Assembly (NCBI RefSeq): GCF_026262505.1
Contig: NC_067203.1
Coordinates: 21,619,411-21,683,410 of the forward strand
DNA from: Trichomonas vaginalis G3
Taxonomy: Eukaryota > Parabasalia > Trichomonadida > Trichomonadidae
DNA length: 64,000 nt
Direction of reading: 5' to 3'
The notes below the pieces were generated by a model. That model was not told where the DNA came from, did not search any database, and saw only the letters and a program-made list of their open reading frames with translations. The stretch's first letter is position 1. The number at the start of each line of letters is the position of its first letter. The position numbers and the translations under genes are program-made. Of this stretch, positions 18,976 through 28,445 are shown in pieces.

Positions 18976-20695
18976 GTTTCTATTTCAAGACAATAAGAAC
19001 CATACTGTCTGTATAAATCCAACAAAAGGAACTTTAAACGAGAAACCTATAAATGAACTTCTTTTGAAAGCAGATGTTGACAACAAAGCTGACAAAGAAT
19101 ATGTAGACGATGCAATAGCAAAAGAAGAAGAAAGAGCTAACAAAGCTTATGCAACAAAAGAACATACTCATCCTGAACTAGCAGACAAAACATATGTTGA
19201 CAATAAAATGTCAAGTGAAGTGACAAGAGCTGAAAACGAATATTCTAAAAAGACTCATATACATTCTATATCTGAAATAACAAACTTACAAGAAACATTA
19301 GAGACAAAAGCAGATAAGGGATGGGTGGCTAGTGTGTTAGTGAAGAAGGCGGATAAGGAATATGTGGATGAAAAAGATAACGAAATTATAGAAAGGGTTG
19401 AATGGTACCATGAACGGACATCGAAGATTTTAAAAGGTAAAGCCGATACAGGATGGGTTTCAGGATGTTTAGACCTTAAAGCAGATAAAACTTATGTTAA
19501 CGATGAGTTAGAGAAGAAAGCAAATAAGACTCATACACATACCATTGCAAATATTGCAAACTTACAAGAAACCTTAAACAGGAAAAGTGACGTTGGACAT
19601 ACACATACATCTTCTGAAATAACAGACTTAAACGTTAGCCTTGAAAAGAAAGCAGATAAAACATATGTCAATGAAATATACCAAAGTTTAGTTGGAACAA
19701 CAAAAAATATTGAAACTATTGTTGGTGACTTTTCTGTCAATGAAGAAAACAAATATTTTAGATGGCAGTTGGTACAGTCCTTAAAAAATGGTATACGGTA
19801 TAAACTCATTCCGAAAAATAACAATGAAATGTATGTAAGCTATAAAAAGAACGATGGTACACAAGTTAAAGTTCCATTAGACAACAACTGCTACTTAAAC
19901 TTATATGGAGACGAACAAAAGAAATATTTAAGAGTTTATGAAATGGCAGATATGACATTGCCTGACCCAGCTCCGGCACCATATTATTATGACTATGGTG
20001 CTGAAGGCGGAGCACTACACGCAGATGAACAAAAGCAAACATTATATTTAGAATATTATAGATATAAAAGATATAATGCAATAGAAAAAACGAGAATAGT
20101 ATACTATTATATAGATGACAAAAATAAATATTATAGTCAAGATTTTACCTACCCTGAAAACATAAGATTATATTTTAAAAAATATTCTGACACAAACCAG
20201 AAGAAACCTGAAATAGTTGCACTATATTTTAAGTTCAAAAGAGACAATCCTATAATATCTCATATGTTTGATTTCATGAACCCAGTAGGTTCTATTTATA
20301 CATCTATGGAAGCAAGAGGTCCTCAAGTAATGTTTGGTGTTGGTGCATGGGAACAAATAGTCGACAGGTTTTTGTATTGTGCAAACTCTTCAAAGGAAAC
20401 AGGTGGTTCGAAGAAAATTAAAGAAGCAAACCTTCCACCGCACACTCATACAGGAACTACAAACTTTTCTGGTGACCATAGCCACTCATTACGAGACCAT
20501 CCATTATACAACTCAGAATATTATGCTGGCAATGACGTTTTATCTCCAGATTATAACCATTCGGCAAAAAAGACTTTTCGACCAACTGAACCAGGAGGAA
20601 ATCATTCACATACTTTCACAACAAATCCAACAGGCTTGGGTGAAGAATACATGCCACCTTACATGACAGTTTACGCATGGTATAGAATTGCTTAG
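18965..20695 (+). CDS. Phage-like tail fibre with collar domain
   Basis: This whole frame codes for 576 residues. About residues 25-240 hold some seven repeats of the ADKxYVDxxL type, interspersed with HTHxIxxIxxLQETL words, a pattern typical of trimeric fibre shafts. The C terminus (about 440-576) has the tail-collar signature: NPVGSIYTSM, GxGxWEQIxDRFL, LPPHTHTG, GGNHSHTF and PPYMTVYAWYRI. Such fibres bind host receptors in phages; here it is in a eukaryotic Polinton, where it probably decorates the capsid. The His-rich turns may bind metal as in T4 gp12-like fibres. Confidence 0.8.
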   Translation: MTDEFLFQDNKNHTVCINPTKGTLNEKPINELLLKADVDNKADKEYVDDAIAKEEERANKAYATKEHTHPELADKTYVDNKMSSEVTRAENEYSKKTHIHSISEITNLQETLETKADKGWVASVLVKKADKEYVDEKDNEIIERVEWYHERTSKILKGKADTGWVSGCLDLKADKTYVNDELEKKANKTHTHTIANIANLQETLNRKSDVGHTHTSSEITDLNVSLEKKADKTYVNEIYQSLVGTTKNIETIVGDFSVNEENKYFRWQLVQSLKNGIRYKLIPKNNNEMYVSYKKNDGTQVKVPLDNNCYLNLYGDEQKKYLRVYEMADMTLPDPAPAPYYYDYGAEGGALHADEQKQTLYLEYYRYKRYNAIEKTRIVYYYIDDKNKYYSQDFTYPENIRLYFKKYSDTNQKKPEIVALYFKFKRDNPIISHMFDFMNPVGSIYTSMEARGPQVMFGVGAWEQIVDRFLYCANSSKETGGSKKIKEANLPPHTHTGTTNFSGDHSHSLRDHPLYNSEYYAGNDVLSPDYNHSAKKTFRPTEPGGNHSHTFTTNPTGLGEEYMPPYMTVYAWYRIA

Positions 20696-21650
20696 TCGTC
20701 ATTTTCAACTTCTTTAGCATATTCGTCAGGAGTTGTCTTATATTGGTTAGGAACTGTCTTTGAAAGTATACCACCTTGAACTTTGACAAGTTTGAAACGA
20801 GGTCTGACAATAGTAGTTTTATCTTCTGCTTGCAGTCTGTACATTTTGCCATGTTTGCCTAAAACTTCATAATATTCTCTTGTATACTTTCTTCTATTTT
20901 TACAAACACGAACGTGAGTACCTGTCGGGTTCCCATTGTTGTCATAGTCAATAGTATTTTCATATGGGTCGCGTTTAGGTATTTCTATTTTTACTTTGTC
21001 ACCTTTCTGAAGTTTGAAGCCCGGCATTCTTTCTTGTTTGTCTCTTTTGACTAAATTGTTAAATATATAGTCTTTCTCTAAGTCAGGGTTGTTTTTCATT
21101 TCTTCGGGGGAGTGGTTTCCCAAACCTTTTTGTTTACGGCTATTGTAAATATTTAAAACTTGTCTCATCTTTGCCATGGAGAAGTGTCTATACTTGTCGT
21201 CATATGACATTTCATTTGCTTCACCACCTTGTGGTTGGTTTAAGTCTCTTAACATTTTTATACAACCGTCAATGACACCAAGAGCAGAATGGTTTTGGTC
21301 GACAATGAAATATTGGTTTACATTTTTGAACGCAGATAGTTTTTAATATCGTCTGATTTGAAAGAACTTTCACAGTCAGATGTCAGTTTTGTTGGATGGT
21401 ATTTGTCAACGAATATTGTCAAAGCAGTTTTCACATCTAAAATATTTTTGGACTGTAATGGTATGGCTTCACAGTATCTTGTGTTTTGAACCAACAATAT
21501 TAGCCAGTATGGTGGTCCATCTGTTCTAACTCTCGGAATGTTTTCCAAGATATCCATAAACCAAGCATTTGGTGTTGAACTAAAGATTTTTACCATGAGT
21601 GCTTTTTTTGTTGCTTTAGAAACATAGGGGTCCTTGTTTGGATTCGTCAT
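20692..21650 (-). pseudogene. Polinton rve-type integrase, family B
   Basis: The catalytic core shows WFMDILENIPR, PPYWLILLVQNTRYCEAIPLQ and LTSDCESSFKSDD, a DDE-type layout. The C-terminal part carries an SH3/chromo-like domain (KLQKGDKVKIEIPKRDPYE to YEVLGKHGKMYRLQ). The gene is broken, with a break or two. The two stops of fibre and integrase overlap at 20692-20695. It diverges from the pVI-like gene across a 16-bp gap. Confidence 0.8.
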
Positions 21651-21666
21651 TTTTATCCTATAAGAA
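21651..21666. promoter_or_regulatory. 16-bp divergent promoter spacer
   Basis: TTTTATCCTATAAGAA separates the integrase ATG (minus) from the pVI-like ATG (plus). T-rich and TATAA-like on both strands, it matches the other divergent spacers of this element. Confidence 0.45.
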
Positions 21667-22067
21667 ATGGGTTTATTTGGCGCGTTAGCAGGAGTTGCAT
21701 CCAGATTTTTACCCGCAGTGGGAACAATAGCCAGAGGTGCATTTGGAATTGGAAGGAAGATTTTGAGTACATTAGGTATACTGAAAGAGAAAGCACAACC
21801 TATTATACAAACTGTACAGAAAGGTTGGGAGTAGCACGAGATGCAACAAATCTTATTCCAAATCCTGAAACAAGAGGAAAAGTTCAAGGATGGATGGACA
21901 ATGTAGGAAGACAAGCAGGAAACTATTATAACAAAGCAAATGACTACTATAACCAAGCAGGACACTATATGGACCAAGGTGAAAGATTCTTTAACAGAGG
22001 ATATAACCATGCACAACAATGGGTAAACAATAACCAACCTCAACCGCCTCAAACGTGGGGAATGTAA
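21667..22067 (+). pseudogene. pVI-like amphipathic minor capsid protein
   Basis: About 133 residues, broken about once. The N terminus MGLFGALAGVASRFLPAVG is an amphipathic helix with small residues, followed by GRKILSTLGIL; the rest has Tyr/Asn/Gln repeats (NYYNKANDYYNQAGHY) and a Pro-rich end. Adenoviral and Polinton pVI-like proteins combine an N-terminal membrane-lytic helix with such a tail. Assignment rests on pattern and context, not on alignment. Confidence 0.5.
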
Positions 22068-22086
22068 AGTTTTTTACTGAGATGAA

Positions 22087-22251
22087 ATGAACAATACAGC
22101 ATTGAGACAAATGGGTTCAAGATGGATTTGTCGGCTTCCAGCAGTTACACAACGTGTTTGTCAAGTTCTTCCTATACCTCAGGAAGTTTTAGACCGACTT
22201 AAAAACAACAACAACCAGTTGAAAACAAACCAAACTAAAATTTTTTACTGA
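22087..22251 (+). CDS. 54-residue basic small protein
   Basis: The frame starts MNNTALRQMGSRWICRLPAV and ends in an Asn/Lys-rich tail. The sequence before the ATG, TTTTTTACTGAGATGAA, is repeated nearly exactly before the next gene. Compact tandem spacing suggests a transcription cluster. No family is recognised. Confidence 0.45.
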   Translation: MNNTALRQMGSRWICRLPAVTQRVCQVLPIPQEVLDRLKNNNNQLKTNQTKIFY

Positions 22252-22257
22252 GATGAA

Positions 22258-22419
22258 ATGACCGAAGAAGTTGAAACGGTAGATTTGACACCACAAACAA
22301 AAAGTTCAGAACCATTGTCAAAACCTGTCAAAGAACTTACAGATGAAGAGAAAAATTCAATAATAGAAAGTGCCAGGTCTGGAAATACAAACCCTAACTA
22401 CAAAGTCACTTTTTCATAA
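22258..22419 (+). CDS. 53-residue acidic small protein
   Basis: The frame starts MTEEVETVDLTPQTKSS and ends NPNYKVTFS. It starts six bases after the previous stop and uses the repeated TTTTTTACTGAGATGAA pre-ATG sequence. It is acidic and probably unstructured, with a helical middle. No family is recognised. Confidence 0.45.
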   Translation: MTEEVETVDLTPQTKSSEPLSKPVKELTDEEKNSIIESARSGNTNPNYKVTFS

Positions 22420-22421
22420 AA

Positions 22422-22840
22422 ATGGAACGGCTAGTATCTCAAAAAAGAAACAGACTCTCACAATAAAATATTGAAGTCTGAAGGAGCTTTCGAGACAACA
22501 GATGGAAAAGTTTACTTCACTGACCAACAGTTCATTATAGAACATCTCATTGACTTAGAGTCGAAATATTCTAAACTTTACAACAAACACAAAAAGTTGA
22601 AAGGAAAACAAAAACAAATGGCATATGATATTTATGAAGATGTTGACGACACAACTGTTCCTGCAGGTGAAGTAAAGTCAAAGGAACCGAAAAGTGACGA
22701 AAAAACCGATAGAAGAAGAGAAACCAAAAACTGAAGATAAACCAAAACCAAAGTTTAGTTTGGAAACTAAACCAAGTCAACCTTCATTAGCTGGTATGGG
22801 GCGTCAAAGACTTATGGTAGCGGGCGGTTATGTAAAGTAA
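22422..22840 (+). pseudogene. Small Lys/Glu-rich protein, broken
   Basis: Coding potential starts MERLVSQKRNR right after the previous gene and ends in a Gly/Arg-rich GMGRQRLMVAGGYVK. The middle contains FTDQQFIIEHLIDLESKY, a likely helix. It has about two breaks. The function is not recognised; the position among structural genes suggests a virion protein. Confidence 0.4.
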
Positions 22841-22874
22841 AGAGAAAAAAATATTTTTTTTATTTTATTTGAAA

Positions 22875-23594
22875 ATGCCCCCATATAGAATGGATAGAAA
22901 GTCTGCTAGAATAAAAGCAGAGTTGCAAAGATATGGTTGGAGAGTTTCGAAGAATTTTAAATATAGGAAGGGAAGACCCATAAAAGTCTATGACAAATTG
23001 TCTGGTCTTCGCTACGAAATGGATTTGGAAACAGCACGTGCAAATTATCCAAACAGACTAGAGAGGTTAGAAGAAGAACGTCTTATGGACATGCCTTTCG
23101 ATATTAGTGAACCTCAAGTTGAAAGACACGACGGCTTTGCCAGATTCTACTGGAAACATGACAAACAATTGCATCCTTTGAGAAGGAAAAAAGGTAGTGC
23201 AGAGGATGGTCATGCTCCCATGGAAAGAACAAGATATGCATATGAGAAGTACCGTGAGGTTAGAAGCCAAATTGCATCTGGTCGAACCTTTACAGTAAAC
23301 TTTGACGAAGGAAAGAACAAAGAAGGCTTCATGGGAGTACTTGCTGCCATACAAGACGGAAATAAGAAAGGACACAATCTCAGATTGACTATAACAGATT
23401 TGGATAGTCGCATTTACTATGCACATGGCAATGTCACAACAGCCGCACAACTTCTTGACGCTTTCAAGACTACAAAGAGAGAACAAATGGTTGACTCAGA
23501 CTCAGACATTTTGAATGGAATTGAAGGAATTGCAAGTGTCAAGTTCGAATGGCGCCAACCTAACCCTCAAGCAGTCAGACAACATGTTTGTTAG
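22875..23594 (+). CDS. Family B 239-residue protein, unknown
   Basis: The ATG at 22875 follows ATATTTTTTTTATTTTATTTGAAA. The N-terminal 70 residues are strongly basic (RMDRKSARIKAELQRYGWRV, KYRKGRPIKVYDK) and could bind DNA. The C-terminal half has a compact alpha/beta pattern (FTVNFDEGKNK, NLRLTITDLDSRIYYAHGN). The frame is whole. It could be a core protein or a terminal protein, but I see no diagnostic motif for either. Confidence 0.55.
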   Translation: MPPYRMDRKSARIKAELQRYGWRVSKNFKYRKGRPIKVYDKLSGLRYEMDLETARANYPNRLERLEEERLMDMPFDISEPQVERHDGFARFYWKHDKQLHPLRRKKGSAEDGHAPMERTRYAYEKYREVRSQIASGRTFTVNFDEGKNKEGFMGVLAAIQDGNKKGHNLRLTITDLDSRIYYAHGNVTTAAQLLDAFKTTKREQMVDSDSDILNGIEGIASVKFEWRQPNPQAVRQHVC

Positions 23595-23649
23595 ATGAGA
23601 AATATGAAGTAAAAACGTTTTTAAAACAATATATTTTTACATATATTAA

Positions 23650-24508
23650 ATGCTTCAGGTTGAAAAACAAAGAACAAAAGTAGTAGATACAAAACCGTTA
23701 GACTATATCTTTACAAATGCTGGTAGGACTATTTCAGATGAAGAAATTTCATCCCGAGCATACAGGTTTGACTATCCAATTCGTTGGCTTCAAAGTCCTT
23801 CAGATGCAAAGGCAATAGGATTTAGAAGAGTTTTGTTTTCAATAGAACTAACGCATTTATGTTCGCAGTATATTTTCATGGGCAGTATAAAGGTTTGATG
23901 GTCTTATAGACAAATTTGACGAAATGAGGATCTTTACAGTTCGTTCAGACGAAAGTCTTGAGAAAACTCTAAATGACTTTCAAACTCAAATGAACAAATA
24001 TTATTGGGAATTTCAAGAAAAATACGACTCTTTACTAAATGGAACATACTATCTGAAACTAGAATATGACAAGATGAACTCCACCGTTTCATTTCAAAAG
24101 ATTGAAATTAACCCTCCAAGAGATACAGAGTTTTTATTTTGGGGAGTAGACAAACGTTCTTGGGCACAATTTCTTCGGTTACTAAACCAGAACGAACCAT
24201 TACCACCAGATGGTCCATTTAAATTTATACTTCCACCAGCAGATTTGACAGTTTATAGAAACGTGTTTGACCCTCAAAATGTTATGTGTCATGCAAGTTT
24301 CAGTTCAAGCAACAATGGTTTTCTATGTATTGGTAAGGACTTTTATGACTTTGCTTCTAAATTCTACGAACCACCTAGTAACAGTTTCTCTGACTTTCAA
24401 GTTTGGTTCACAACAAATGGTGTGCAGCATATAATACCATTGTACTATGACTTTTATCTCGAATTGTCTTTCATATACAACTACGGAAAAGTGCTGAAAA
24501 AGTATTGA
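23650..24508 (+). pseudogene. Beta-rich probable virion structural protein, paralogue 2
   Basis: This is a diverged paralogue of 17939-18795 on the opposite strand. Shared landmarks are YRFDYPIRWLQSPSDAKAIGF, VMCHASFSSSNNGFLCIG and DFQVWFTTNGVQHIIPLY. It is broken about once. Two diverged copies inside one element suggest duplicate capsid or spike components with separate roles. Confidence 0.5.
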
Positions 24509-25437
24509 AAAATAAAGTTTAGGCGCTACCAGGTCCCTCGGTCCCTCGGTCCCTCGGTTAAACGAACTTCTCTTAAAATTACTGACAACATGACATTTAG
24601 ACAACAGTCCAGGAAATAAACTTCTTCGTAAATGTTTTGTCAAGACTTCTTCGTACATGTTTTGTCAAACATGAACATACATGTTTTGTCATGACTTCTT
24701 CGTAAATGTTTTGTCAAACATGAACGTATATGTTTTGTCATGACTTCATCGTAAATGTTTTGAAGAACTGAAGGTGCTACCATGTTACCATGTGCTACCA
24801 GGTAATTTTAACTTCTCTTAAAATTACTGACAACATGACATTTTGACAACAACACAGGAAATAAACTTCTTCGTAAATGTTTTTGTCATGACTTCATCGT
24901 AAATGTTTTGAAGAACTGAAGGTGCTACCAGGTCACTCGGTCACTCGGTCACTCGGTTAAACGAACTTCTCTGAAAAAATGAGACAACATGACATTTTGA
25001 CAACAGTCCAGGAAATAAACTTCTTCGTAAATGTTTTGTCATGACTTCATCGTACATGTTTTGTCACCTGTTGAATTTTGTATAAAAACCAACCGCCGGA
25101 ATTCCGGCGGTTGCTATATTCTTCACAAAATGCTTGTTTTGTCATGACTTCATCGTAAATGTTTTGTCATGACTTCTTCGTAAATGTTTTGTCATGACTT
25201 CATCGTACATGTTTTGTCATGACTTCTTCGTATATGTTTTGTCACCCGTTGAATTTTGTATAAAAAGCAACCGCCGGAATTCCGGCGGTTGGTATATTCT
25301 TCACAAAATGCTTGTTTTGAGGTCGAGCCACTTTTGGCTCCACCGTATTTTTCAACCAAAACTCATGAATTTTCCCGAAATAAAATATAAAGTTAGTTTT
25401 TTTAAAAAAAATATTTTTTTATTTTTATTGTAAGAAC
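24509..25437. repeat. Noncoding repeat block 1 of family B
   Basis: The block has no credible gene. It is built from short direct repeats: GTCATGACTTCATCGTAAAT (many times), GACAACATGACATTTTGACA, GAAGAACTGAAGGTGCTACC and CGGTCCCTCGGTCCCTCGG or CGGTCACTCGG triplets. Two copies of the palindrome CAACCGCCGGAATTCCGGCG continue into GTTG, at about 25091 and 25268. It may hold replication or packaging signals. An inverted version lies at 26.4-26.95 kb. The last 40 bases (TTTTTTTATTTTTATTGTAA) precede the gene at 25438. Confidence 0.7.
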
Positions 25438-26316
25438 ATGTTAGCAACAACAGCACCAAACTCGTTAGTCATGAATCCAACATCTATGTTAGTAGAGATG
25501 AAAAGCTTCATTCCTTCTTCATATACTTTCGAAACAGAAATCCAGAAGATAAAGCAGGAACTTCTCCAAGGAGATTTAGATTGCACTGCAAAAGATGAAA
25601 CAAATGAACAGTATCTTTATGAAATGGAGGACCTGGTGGAACATCTACCTAAACTTCCTGAAATCCAACAACAAAAGCTCACTATTCCTGAATTCGATGA
25701 AATAGAAGTGAAACCAACTGACTCGGTAGAAATAAAGAAGTTCATACGTTTGGTTAACTATGAGTTTCTTGGATTTCATTGCAACCACAAAGTCATTGAC
25801 ATATATAAATCGGAGGAGTTTAAGACCTACGACAACTTTGTTTCGTTAGTTGCAAAATGTGTATGGCAGATAAGAGATAAAGATAAAAGAGGTAAAGTAT
25901 GGAACGAACAAATAAAACCCGCAACTTTTGAGTTAAAGAAAACCATTTACGCCTTAGTTGTTTTAGCAGGTAAGGTTTCAATGTACAATGCTAAAATGAA
26001 CCCACAATGTTCAAAATGTAAAGCAGCAATGAGGAAATATAACTACTCCGTCAAAGAGATAGAACGTATGAGAAACGACTATGCTGACTTAAAGAAAGAA
26101 GCAGAGAAACCAGCAGAAGATAAAATGGACATGTTGACATTTCTGAACAAAATCTATCCAACTGCTGACGATTTCCTTCTATCTGACGTCAAGAAGAAAT
26201 ATAAAGAAACATTCGGCATTGTTAAAACATTCGATGTACTAAAAGAAGAAATAGAAGCTACAAAACTGTTTAAAGTCATGAACCATCACAACATATACCA
26301 TGTAAAACGCTTATAA
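25438..26316 (+). CDS. Family B 292-residue protein, unknown
   Basis: The frame is whole and starts MLATTAPNSLVMNPTSMLVE. It is mostly helical: an acidic N-terminal third, then VNYEFLGFHCNHKVIDIYK, a CSKCKAAMRKYNY patch near residue 195 and a C-terminal segment (DMLTFLNKIYPTADDFLLSD, KYKETFGIVKTF) that looks like a small winged-helix or DNA-binding module. It lies alone between two repeat blocks. A regulatory or replication role is possible; no family is assigned. Confidence 0.55.
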   Translation: MLATTAPNSLVMNPTSMLVEMKSFIPSSYTFETEIQKIKQELLQGDLDCTAKDETNEQYLYEMEDLVEHLPKLPEIQQQKLTIPEFDEIEVKPTDSVEIKKFIRLVNYEFLGFHCNHKVIDIYKSEEFKTYDNFVSLVAKCVWQIRDKDKRGKVWNEQIKPATFELKKTIYALVVLAGKVSMYNAKMNPQCSKCKAAMRKYNYSVKEIERMRNDYADLKKEAEKPAEDKMDMLTFLNKIYPTADDFLLSDVKKKYKETFGIVKTFDVLKEEIEATKLFKVMNHHNIYHVKRL

Positions 26317-27743
26317 AACTTTATGGTAGAAATATATTTTTGCTGAGTAAAATGACCAAATTTCATTATATAACTGTTATATTTTTACGAAGAGAATTTT
26401 TGCACTTCGTAAAAAAAATCCCTGAAGTCTTGACAAAACATATACGAAGAAGTCTTGACAAAGCATATACGATGAAATCATGACAAAACATTTACGATGA
26501 AGTTTATTTCCTGGACTGTTGTCAAAATGTCATGTTGTCACCATTTTCAAAAAGATGTTAGTTGACCGAGGGACCGAGGGACCGAGGGACCTGGTGACCC
26601 TCATGAAAATTCAAGAGGTGAAAAAACATATACGATGAAGTCATGACAAAACATATACGAAGAAGTTTATTTCCTGTGTTGTTGTCAAAATGTCATGTTG
26701 TCACCATTTTCAAAAAGATGTTAGTTGACCGAGGGACCGAGGGACCGAGGGACCTGGTTCCACCTAAAATATATTTTTGTCTGATTTACGCTCATTGACG
26801 ATGAAATCATGACAAAACATATACGATGAAGTTTATTTCCTGTGTTGTTGTCAAAATGTCATGTTGTCACCATTTTCAAAAAGATGTTAGTTGACCGAGT
26901 GACCGAGTGACCGAGGACCTGTTCCACCTAAAATATATTTTTGCTGAAAAAAATGACCCAAAAATCATGAATTCCTCATATGTTTGCGTTCCTCGAAAAA
27001 AACGAGGAACGAGATTCCGTACGAAAACAGTGAAATTTCTCTAGACCGAGAATTCTCGGCCTTGCATAAAATCCCTGAAATCGTGAAAAATGACCAAATT
27101 TCATTATATAACTGTTATATTTTTACGAAGAGAAACTTTTGCACTTCGTAAAAAAAATCCCTGAAATCGTGAAAAAAATGACCAAATTTCATGAATTTCC
27201 TCATATGTTTGCGACCCGAGGAAAACCGAGGGTCGAGATTCCGTATGAAAATCGTGAAAAAATGACCAAATTTCATGAATTTCCTCATATTTGCTACCGC
27301 GGAAAACCGAGGGTAGAGATTCCGTACGAAAATCGTAAAAAAATGACCAAATTTCATTATATAACTGTTATATTTTACGAAGAGAACTTTTTGCACTTCG
27401 TAAAAAAAATCCCTGAAATCATATCTTTTATACAAGATAGAAAATCTTACTCGCCTAAAACTCATGAAAATCGTAAAAAATTGCGAGTAGGGAAAAAACC
27501 GTAGTCGCCTAAAACTCATGAAAATCGTGAAAAATTGCGACCCCGACTTTTTCCGGGGTCGCCTAAAACTCATGAAAACAGTAAAAAAATGACCAAATTT
27601 CATTATATAACTGTTATATTTTTACGAAGAGAACTTTGACACTTCGTCAAAAAAATCCCTGAAATCATATCTTTTATACAAATAAAAAAATAACGTTAGT
27701 TTTTTTAAAAAATATTTTTTATCTTGTATGTAAGAAACAGAAA
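26317..27743. repeat. Noncoding repeat blocks 2 and 3 of family B
   Basis: From about 26420 to 26940 the block 1 repeats return in inverse orientation, three times over, with TTTATTTCCTG, GTTGTCAAAATGTCATGTTG and GACCGAGGGACCGAGG units. From about 26950 to 27660 a different family takes over: AAAAATGACCAAATTTCAT with GAATTTCCTCATATGTTTGC, and TTACGAAGAGAACTTT hairpin-like units, GAAAACCGAGGGT and CGCCTAAAACTCATGAAAA. Small frames there are by-products of the repeats. The final part holds TATTTTTTATCTTGTATGTA before the KilA-N gene. Confidence 0.7.
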
Positions 27744-28356
27744 ATGACAAACACTGAGTTTGAAACAGTTAGAAAGATAGACAATAACACCAAAGTGGTT
27801 AGAGTAGGTGATTTAAACGTAAGATACTCAAAGAAATACAAGAAATATTCTTTGTCAGACATTTTATCTCCATTTGGAAAGAAAGCAAAGGACTGGGTTA
27901 AAAATGCTTCTACTCAGAATATTTTGACAAGAAATCCTGAGCTGATGATATCGGTAAGATTCTATGGAACTGCAGCATATTCTCATCGACAAAAGTCTTA
28001 TACCAATAGTTTTGTTATGGTTAGACCCAGTTGTTGGATATAACTTCATAACATATGGTTCATTCGATACGGAACGTTGCAGTGAAGGCTTACTTTACAT
28101 CGTTCAGAAACCAAAGGACTTCAATACAAAGAGATATAAGATAGGAAGAACATATAATATAACTCAAAGATATGACAGTATAGTCAATAGAGTTAAGGTT
28201 GTGTTCGTTAACGATATGAGAGCTGCTGAAACAGAACTGCTTGAAGTTTTTGAGAAAATGTATGGTGCTCCCACGAAAGGTAAGAGAAACGTTTGAAGTA
28301 GATGAGATAGATAAAGCTATAAAATTATTTGACGAAGTTGCTGAAAAATACATGTA
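27744..28356 (+). pseudogene. KilA-N plus T5orf172/GIY-YIG-like protein
   Basis: The N-terminal part resembles a KilA-N DNA-binding domain (KKYKKYSLSDILSPFGKKAK then DWVKNASTQ). The C-terminal part resembles T5orf172, a GIY-YIG-related domain: GLLYIVQKPKDFNTKRYKIG, then RTYNITQRYDS and MRAAETELLEVF. Such fusions are common in large DNA viruses and their relatives. The gene has a few breaks. It stands at the head of a second KilA-N gene, with about 90 bp of AT-rich sequence and TTATTTTGTATGTAAAG between them. Confidence 0.6.
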
Positions 28357-28445
28357 AAGCGTTTATTTTTGGTCTTTTGTGAAAATAAAAAAATAACGCT
28401 AATTTTTTATAAAATATTTTTTTTATTTTGTATGTAAAGACAGAT

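Noticed and set aside
24530-27660. CRISPR-like arrays in family B repeat blocks
   Set aside because: Spacing and unit lengths vary, spacers are themselves repeats, and there are no cas genes; this is a eukaryotic genome.
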